From contig CM023453.1 of NCBI GenBank assembly GCA_013339765.2, positions 35,012,926 through 35,076,925 on the forward strand: a stretch of DNA of 64,000 nt. The letters are read 5' to 3'. Source of the stretch: Haemaphysalis longicornis. Its lineage: Eukaryota > Arthropoda > Arachnida > Ixodida > Ixodidae. The stretch's first letter is position 1. Each line of letters opens with the position of its first letter. Positions 56,380-64,000 of the stretch are shown in pieces. Under the pieces are notes generated by a model. The model was not told the origin of the DNA, made no database searches, and saw only the letters and a list, made by a program, of their open reading frames with translations. The translations under genes and the position numbers were made by a program.

Positions 56380-56660
56380 CAGGGGTGACGCTTTCAGGGG
56401 TAGGAAACGAGCGTTTTGGATTAGGGAACAACTCGAGTTGGACATTACGAGACAAAAGTGGAGTTTGGCAGGACATGTCAGTTAAAGACCGATAACAGGT
56501 GGACTACCTGAACGACTACGGCTACCAAGATGCGGTAGTTGTTAGGGGAAGGCCGATGGCTAGTTGCAGGATTAATGAGCTAACGAAATTGCGGAAACTT
56601 GCACGTGGGAATAGCCGGATGAATGAAGCAGGTTTGCTATACACTGAGCCCTTTTAAAGC
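56380..56660 (+). pseudogene. Possible LINE reverse-transcriptase C-terminal remnant
   Basis: With frame changes the plus strand reads AGHVS..., then YLNDYGYQDAVVVRGRPMAS CRINELTKLRK. This resembles the GHV.R..D.RW......RG.P..RW..... segment at the end of RTE-like reverse transcriptases. The match is short and interrupted by stops. Confidence 0.35.
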
Positions 56661-56779
56661 GGGCTTCACTACCATACTCAAATGCTTAGCTGAGACATTT
56701 ATTCGGGGGGATATAAGCATTTTGATATGGAGGCATGAAGGACCTAGGGGCTTTCATAAATGCCTCCATAAAACTCCAC

Positions 56780-57560
56780 TTGATGATGATGATAGCTAGC
56801 GGTATCCCCTTTGTATCCGGGTGACGACATGCCAAAAAACTAATATACTTATGTTTTATACTCTTCGTTTAATACTAGCGCTGCTCTTTGGGCAGGCACA
56901 AAATACTTACTTTTTCTGTTACAGGTGGTAGCTGTCCTAGGCAATATTCCCCTCTCTTCTTTTCATCCACCAGCATTTTAATCTTTTCGTCGCTTCGACA
57001 GCCCTGAAGTTACCTCCCTCTGTGCTACCCTTAAATCCTAGGGCTTCTGGAAGCCGAATATTTCCCTCATGTAGATTTAGATGGATACACTCTCACTCCA
57101 ACACAATGTGCCGCATAGTTTCTGTTTCCTCTCCATAGACCACGCATCTCCATCATTTTGTGTACACTTCCCCACAAAGCTCTTAGTTCGCAAGCAACCT
57201 CCTTTAGCCTCAAAAAAGCAAAGCACTGCCCCTGGAATTATCGTAGAAATTGTCTGATGTCCAATTTCTCAGCCCTGTATACATCTCTAACAAAGTTTTA
57301 GCTGCCATTTTTTTCTCTCCATTTATTCGTTTCTATCTGCCTTGCCTCATTTTTGGTTACCTTGGCTGTGTTGGACTCTCCACTGTTCTTTCCGTATTTC
57401 ATCGTTAGTCTTCTAGTTTTCCTTGACCACTGCGTGTAGATGCTTTTGATACCTAAATACTTTAGCATTCCACCACGGTGTAAGAATATTTCGTGCATTC
57501 CACCTACGTTGATACGTTGCTCTCAACCTCCTCTCAAAACATATTTTACACAAAGTTAAA
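56780..57560 (-). pseudogene. Non-LTR retrotransposon ORF2 3' remnant
   Basis: The minus strand, with stops and frameshifts, reads MLKYLGIKSIYTQWSRK, then VYRAEKLDIRQF and YDNSRGSALLF, EA.GGCLRTKSF.GKCTQN, then VYGEETETMRHIVLE and, after a stop, LPEALGFKGSTEGGNFRAVE. The order basic stretch, SRGSALLFEA, cysteine-containing CV.GEE.ET..H..L matches the C-terminal end of I/CR1-type LINE ORF2 proteins. No intact frame remains. Confidence 0.55.
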
Positions 57561-59810
57561 CTCAGCTTCACTACTATACATACATGCATTGCGGGAAGAC
57601 ATCTATCAGGGGCAATGTAAGCTGTACGTTTGATATCAGTGTAAAAGTCCTAGGACATGAGACCTCATGTATCCAATTCCCTGTGGAGCGCATTACAGCG
57701 AGCCCTCTTCAATGGGACTTTTTTTTTTCAGGGGAAATATAAACAGTTTGATATCGAATGTATGAAGGCCCTAGTGCCTTTCATAATGAGCATTTTTCTT
57801 GGGCTGCGCAATTGTGACACATCAAGCGTAACAGACAGACACACGATTTCTAAAGTGTTGCGGGTGAGTCAAATTTCACGTACGTTTACATCGACGCATC
57901 ATGGACTGAAGGCGTGGCAGTTCTAAGAAAAAAAAATGCAGTGGCTATGCCAGGATATACGAAGCTCAGCTTAGCTCGGCTATGCCAGGATATACGAAGC
58001 GTGAGCTAAGGTTCAGCTGATTATTATTAGCCTTCCTGGTTGTCTAGGATTAGCTTGATTATCATGCTTACTGCTGCTTCAATGACACACACACGGAATA
58101 CACATTATGTGACACATGTATATTTATCAAGCGGCTCCGGTGCAGCGTCACCAAACTCCCCAGAGTTAAGCTGGTTCCACAGGCGCACGCTGGTGTTGCT
58201 GCGACGCAGGAGCCATCGGTTCCACACCCGGCCACCACTCGCATGATCATCAAGTGGACCGGGCCGCCACGTGCGGAACGCAGGTCGTCCAAGACGCTGG
58301 GCGCGTGTGTGTGTGAGAGACGCCGGGAAGCGAGCAACGTTGTGTGCGCCGTGTGACGTCACTGCTCCTCGCGCTTGCGCAGCACGGCTCTCCAGGAGCC
58401 ACGCGAAACTGCTCAACCTCGGCCAGTGTAGCTCACGCTGCAAAAAAATTTCCCGGGCTACTCCACTAACGTGAAACCCGGGGAGTGGCGAAGCATACAG
58501 TGTATACGTGTATTCGGCGCCTTGGCGTTTTTGCCCATGGAGATGAAACCGCTGGGGGTAATATATACAGCTTTGCTGTAAAAGTCTCTTGTCTTTGAAG
58601 CACGAAGCTCTCTAGCGCGAGGCGTAAACGTACGAGTGTCCCGGTGTTTTTTAGCACGTGTTACATTCTAGCGCGAGTGTAAACGAGTTTCCCGGTGTTT
58701 TAGTACCGTGACTACATGAGACAACGATTACGACGACTACGACACACCAACAGCCCTAGCCCCTAAGGGGCTTCTCAAAAAAAAAAAAACAAAAAAAAAG
58801 GTATTCGTCGCACTCCGCGAAGGTGGCTGATCAGCGAAGCCGTATAAAAAAACATATGCCACAAATGGTTAGAAAATTTACTGGCATTTATTTGTCTCAC
58901 CTACTGGCTATGGTAGTGGCTGTATTTTTGGGATTACTTAATGCGACGTGGAAGTACTATAGGTTTATCCTGCAGACGAACACGGGGGGGCTGCCCATTT
59001 ACTTCCCGTAGAAACCAATATATCGACAACAGATGGGAATTCCACAACCTTTTGAAATTCACTGCGAAATATCAAAGTAATCGACATTCAACGTAATGAT
59101 ATTGTCACGTAGCCAAGAACGATGCAAGGTCCTTCCAGTAAACTAGGCTTATTAGAGCGAACTTGTGCTCCGAAACAAACAAGCGACGAAGAAGCGGCCA
59201 ACAGAGCGACGCGTGCCGTAGAGCGTCGGCGAATGGAAATGCCGGGGCGTTCGACCTGCAAGCATCTCTCTCCTGAACCATCGAATTATATCGGGAACAC
59301 TGGTGATAAGATAAGAACATTCTACTTTAGTGATGACAGGGCGAAACACTCTCCCTGTTAAATAAGGTAGCCTACAGTGTGACGTACATAAGAAAGGGAA
59401 GGAAACACGCGCTTAGCTTGGAGCATTGATAAGGCAGCCGGGCGCGGACAGACGCTGGCAACAAACCACACACGTAAACCAAACGGGGCAGAAGGCCTGT
59501 TCACGACATCTTATCGGCCAACTTTCATATGATTGTTTTGGGTAAAGTTTAGATTACAAGCGTTTACAAAAGTTACAAGCGTTTTCTGCTGAGCATTTGC
59601 GATAAGGTTGGCCCGGCCGAAAGTCGTTTTTACACCGGAAAAAAAACGCGCGGAACCCTAGCCTATGAAATCGGACGAATTCATTGGACGTGTTAACATC
59701 GGACGAGTTAAGTAAGTAGCATGAATGAAAGGCATGTTTTCTCTATGCGTACAGAGCCTGCGCTGCGCTCGAGCCCAAGTCCCGAGCTTCTTCCGGGAGC
59801 GAAACAAACA
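57560..59810. other. Intergenic, simple direct repeats only
   Basis: A direct repeat GGCTATGCCAGGATATACGA occurs at 57943 and 57979. A TTTGATATnGAnG..TGAAGG.CCTAG segment occurs near 56730 and 57742. The rest has no recognised content. Confidence 0.4.
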
Positions 59811-59812
59811 TC

Positions 59813-59926
59813 ATGGCGTGTGCGGTCATTATCGAAATCAGAGGCCGTTTTAAACATGATACAGGCCCCGCAGCCCTACTATCAAGAATCGAGGGACCCA
59901 ATGGCGCCTTCTTCCTCGAAAAGAAG
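59813..59926 (+). CDS. Candidate first exon of an unidentified gene
   Basis: ATG in a strong Kozak context (ATCATGGCG) opens 38 codons (MACAVIIEIRGRFKHDTGPA...) without a stop and ends at AAGAAG|GTGAGTGT, a strong donor in phase 0. I do not recognise the protein and could not find a partner exon in the remaining 4 kb, so this may be chance. Confidence 0.2.
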
Positions 59927-59929
59927 GTG

Positions 59930-62178
59930 AGTGTGTTTCCGTTGACGAACGAGAAAGGTATACAAGCCAAATAAAGCTTCCCTAGGCCTGCAAAGGCAAG
60001 AAGGAATGCATGCATGGCGTATATTTTAAATACCACGGAATCAGGAAGACAATTTCTATTCAGCAAGGATTACAGATTCCGAACCGAGTTTACCACGTTT
60101 CTTCTGTTTTGCCATCAGCTTTCCCGTCTGCTTGTCGAGGTGATATATCGGCGCAAACAGGGCCATTTTTCTTGCAGCTGCGCTTCCGCCCGTCGCCACC
60201 GTTACTTGGCGTCTCTGCACGAAGCACACACCGTTAGGCGTTGTCAAGTGCATGTCGGCACGCCAACTGCTTTATGCCCCGGACACGCCTTCATTCATTT
60301 GCCGGACACAAGAGCAGCAGGTCGATCGCGTAGCTGTAGACGTGCTCCACGGGGACTAATTAGCTTCTCGGCGCGCATCATTACTGCGCCCTCAGAATTT
60401 GTGTGAAGGAAATAGCAGTGTGGCCCTTTTCCCAAGTAATCAGCAGAAAGAATGAATTGAGCTGCGCCTGCGCAGTTTGTGCGGGCAAGCGAACGTTTGT
60501 CTTGACAGGCGTTTCACCCCAGGTGGTCATACGCGCTGTTCCCTCGGGGCGTAAAATTCTCGGGTTGTAATTTCCTCCTATTAAGCGTACGTGGGGTTGT
60601 TTGCAAATGAAAACGATTTACCGGGTGGCGCATTAAAAACAGCTTCCCAGTGTTGGGTGCTGACCTCGGGCGCCATGGCTAGCGCGATAATTTTGCAATA
60701 ATTTGAAGAGGTTTCAGTGTTACTGCAGTGCGAGGCAAAAATTGGCCGCGTATCTGATGACTTCGCTGCAAATGTCGTTAAAAGATGAGTTTCCTGCCGA
60801 CCTCTGAAACGCAAAGCCTCTCTTCTCTACCCCGACCACCTCCCATCATCTTCCGCTCGCGTCTCGCTCCTACCACAATAAACACGGTAGAGGTTTGCTC
60901 AAGTAAATTCAATTTTCCCGCGTTTAACTGCACGCCTGCCACCTATTAGAACCTTTCGTTACTGTTGGACTTGGAATGAATGCCATCTCGAGGTCTAGGC
61001 TCCACAGCGAGCACTTTTGTATTTGGTGAAAACATTGACTGCAATGCGTTTCTTTATTGCTCGCTCAAAAATCAGGTACACATCTATTTTGCATTAGAAG
61101 AACACTGCGCGTACCAGTAATGAATTGATGTTCTGCCTCAAACATGCCTAATGTTTTCGTTTTGCTCCACAATGTCGACAAGTATGAAGTATAGCATAGT
61201 AGTTCGGAAATGTTTAGCTTAATACGCGTCATGTTCAAGAGTTCTTTTAACTTTTAGCCGGGTGGCTGAATCGAGGGACAGAGAGCCAGACGGACAGGCC
61301 AAAATTTTCGCATTTAGGTAGCCCGATAAATATTATCATCTTCAATAGATGGGACATTTCGACAGAAATTTTCGCCGTCCATCTGCGGACAGAGAGTGAG
61401 AGAAGAACAGAGGGCGCAGTGCGCGTGCGGAAAGGGATGACGTCAGCTGAGCCGGCGATGGCGCTGGCTGCGGTGGCGCTGCGCTCGCACCGTAGGTAGA
61501 GCCACTAAATAACCTACGCTGATCTAGTGGTTCTAACCGTAGGTAGTATGGCTAGAGGAGGAACATTGAGGAACCTTAACCGTAGGCAGCTCGCCAGTAT
61601 ACTGAGCCCGACGCAAGGCGCCTCGATGCGCCCCTTCACCCCTTGTACGCGTTGTAAATCGTCAAATGAAACGTGAACACGAAAATATGAACCTGAACAC
61701 ACAAATAGCGCGATTTCTTTCCATGCAAGCCAAGATGACGCGTGGATTAGTTACAAAAACAAAGTTGGGGAAAGTGGCCAGGTTTCCAAATCTACCAATA
61801 GCGTGCCTTATATAAGCTCTACGAACAGGATTTTTCAATTTTGCACGTTCTGGTTCATATTTTCGTGTTCGCGTTTCATTTGACGGCCATACAGCCAGCG
61901 CAAAGCCGGAGTAGGCGACAAAAGCCTTTTCTCGCCTGCTATGCTACTCCGGCCCAGCTGCACTCGCTGGACTGGGAGTGATGGCGATGGACTGCCGTTG
62001 CTGGTAGACAACAAAAAGCGACGGACAGCCAGTGATGCTGCTAAAGCGAGTAAACGTGGCCACTGAGACTGTTAGAACGCAAAGCTTGGTTGGCGGGGCG
62101 TGCGATGTGCGTGCGAAAAACACCGCGTGGCGGGCTTCTAAAGCTGCGGCAGAGCGTGCGCATCCGGCCGAGCCTCAA

Positions 62179-62180
<2 letters not shown>
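59930..62180. other. Intergenic, nothing recognised
   Basis: Mixed-composition sequence. The short motif CCGTAGGTAG recurs near 61490, 61538 and 61580. No gene model was supported. Confidence 0.4.
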
Positions 62181-62182
<2 letters not shown>

Positions 62183-62234
<52 letters not shown>

Positions 62235-62281
62235 GAGAGGAGAGAGAGAGAGGAGAGAGAGAGAGAGGAGGAGAGAGAGAG
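62183..62281 (+). repeat. GA-rich microsatellite
   Basis: About 100 bp of GA dinucleotides: a pure run of roughly 48 bp, then interrupted GAGGA/GAGAGG variants. Long open frames across it on both strands (RERERE and LSLSLS) are artefacts of the repeat. Confidence 0.95.
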
Positions 62282-62289
62282 GTGACATC

Positions 62290-64000
62290 TTCACGCTTTC
62301 CTAAAGATCCACCAACGGGTCTTCCATTAATGAATTGGAATGCACTTGTGGCTGCTGTCGAAACTGAGTTCAGACGCATGGCACCTGTCGACGCGAAAGA
62401 GACCCACTGGGGCGGTGCAGGCCTTATTGGCAGGGAGGGGCTTGCCGTCGTCGGATCCAACAGCGCATCAGCGGCACCAACGACACGCTTTCGAATTCCC
62501 ACCCATAAGCTGTTTTATGAGTCGCTCCGAATTCTGATGATGATAGCTCTTTTTTTTTTTTTTTGCGCAAGGCCATTAAATGGTAAAGAGCGCCAAAACT
62601 ACATAACACTCTCTGAATTCTACAGCGAAGCTGCACATGGTGTGGAGAATGCGTCCCCGAACCTATTGGCGGTGAGATCTTTGAGTGGCGCCCCCTGGCT
62701 CTGACGTCGGCTTAGGGATTCGCGCCGCTGTCGTCTGCTACACTCCGCTTGCGAGGGGCAACAGTGCCTGGGCTAGAAATCGCCCGCTTCGTTGCTGTAG
62801 TGCGTTAAAAAGCGTATTTCTAGCGACTCAGTTATTTTGCCAGCTTCTGACGCATCTGAATAATTTGAAGCTGTATCCCCCACAAGTTTGCAACACACGA
62901 AGAGATAGAGAACAGTCAGAAGATCGTATGTAACTCGTCCTTTCTTGCCTATTCGCGAGGATCAGTGATCAGAGCTTCTCGTTAAGTATTCAAAATGCGT
63001 AGGCTTCCCTGCAGTATTTTTGAGATGCTCCTATGAAGACTCAACAGTCTAATACTACGTACCAAGCAGCGGCCTCTACACGCTCATCGCACAGCAGGAA
63101 ATAAAGCGGCTTTCTTGTGTTTCTTTCGTTGTTGTCTTGTATCAGATTAATGTTTCTTGCTTTTTTTTCTGCCCAACGCATTAATCTTTCTGCCCCGTCA
63201 CCAACTTAGGAGGTTTGGCGATGTTTGGGAGCCTCACAAAGGTTCTGTGGATATTTCCTTCATTTTGTCTGGCATACATTCCCTTCTTCACAAATTGGCT
63301 TTCATTACGGCTGCGTGCAAGAAGGTGCATATCCTCAGCGTGCTTTGTTTATTCACATGCAAATACAATGAGAAGGTTTGTGCTACGCCACCGCGATCGC
63401 GCCCTAAACAACGTGGTCCACAGTACTCGAAGGCGGCTTTTGTGCTCCGAATTTCTATCGTAATTATATTGTTATCATAACGAACTGACTTTTAACTCGA
63501 ACAATGATGACATGATTACGGTGTTGAAGGCATGATATACTCGCTAACTAACGTAATAAATAGTGTACCTGCATATATTACAAGACTCGAAACCGAAGAA
63601 GAATTACAAGTAGCTCTTTATTGCTTTTCAACCCTTCCAGGCGCGAAGAACAAATCCTATTCTACTCGGGATGGCGTTCTATGATTTGAAGAAAATTACT
63701 TTTACTCTCTTGTCCTGGACTGAGGACCCGGCCCACTAACCAGATCGATTTAATTGCTAAACAAAGTTTTCTCCTCCTCCCCTTACTCCTCCTCCTCCTC
63801 TTGAGTGCAGTTTTCCTATAACGCATATCCGAATATCGGGAAGATATGGCTGTGCAACATGTTCAGAAATATCCCTCCAGGTCTTAACAAACATATACGT
63901 GTTACTATAAATTTAACGAAGACGTGACTCGTTTTGCTCAAAAAACCTCCATACTGGTTAGATGCCTGGTATAGAACCAGCACGCGCGTATATACACACT
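62290..64000. other. Intergenic, nothing recognised
   Basis: No splice-consistent exon with recognisable protein. A TCCTCCTCC run lies near 63771-63801. Confidence 0.4.

Noticed and set aside
62041..62704. Overlapping open frames of 153 and 204 codons on opposite strands
   Set aside because: Both are carried by the GA microsatellite (RERE and SLSL repeats).
63157..63480. 107-codon plus-strand open frame with an acceptor-like CTTAG and a donor-like AAGAAG|GTGCAT
   Set aside because: The donor is weak and no protein family is recognisable; it may be chance.

Overview
The window is animal nuclear DNA, most likely from a hard tick or a close relative. Coding exons are short, flanked by GT/AG splice sites, and separated by long AT-rich introns packed with tRNA-derived SINEs, fold-back elements and decayed DNA transposons. 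The five genes with supportable models are eukaryotic housekeeping genes. The tick assignment rests on my recall of the repeat families and on arthropod-like gene structure; no search was run. All exon boundaries were placed by eye from splice consensus, reading phase and protein-family similarity. In every multi-exon model the phases add up to one uninterrupted frame. There are no prokaryotic features such as operons, ribosome binding sites or CRISPR arrays.

Layout. (1) 409-5790, plus strand: TXNDC17 (thioredoxin-like 14 kDa protein), four exons, 123 codons before the stop. (2) 5791-10340: repeat-rich intergenic DNA with a decayed TIR element, a two-unit tandem repeat and a fold-back MITE. 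(3) 10437-10952, minus strand: the main exon of GINS2 (PSF2), arranged head to head with (4) TADA2A (ADA2a histone acetyltransferase adaptor), plus strand, ten coding exons from 11453 to 31578, 431 codons before the stop. TADA2A introns hold a nest of three transposons (16.46-20.30 kb), LINE fragments, several SINEs and a further roughly 2.7 kb transposon. (5) 34055-38037, minus strand: a six-exon gene for a four-helix membrane protein of 162 residues that I do not recognise. (6) 39024-49267, plus strand: DERL2 (Derlin-2, ER-associated degradation), six exons, 240 codons before the stop. It lies head to head with gene 5, about 1 kb apart. (7) 49268-64000: no convincing gene. This part holds fold-back elements, a 900-bp TIR element inserted in a TA microsatellite, a second two-unit copy of the 195-bp tandem repeat, LINE fragments and a GA microsatellite.

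Functionally the genes are unrelated: redox (TXNDC17), replication (GINS2), chromatin/transcription (TADA2A), an unknown membrane protein, and ER quality control (DERL2). The two head-to-head pairs suggest shared divergent promoters. I found no multi-gene novel system. The most notable items are the unidentified membrane protein, a Derlin-2 tail that lacks the usual p97-binding SHP motif, the nested and internally deleted transposons, and repeat families present in opposite orientations across the window.
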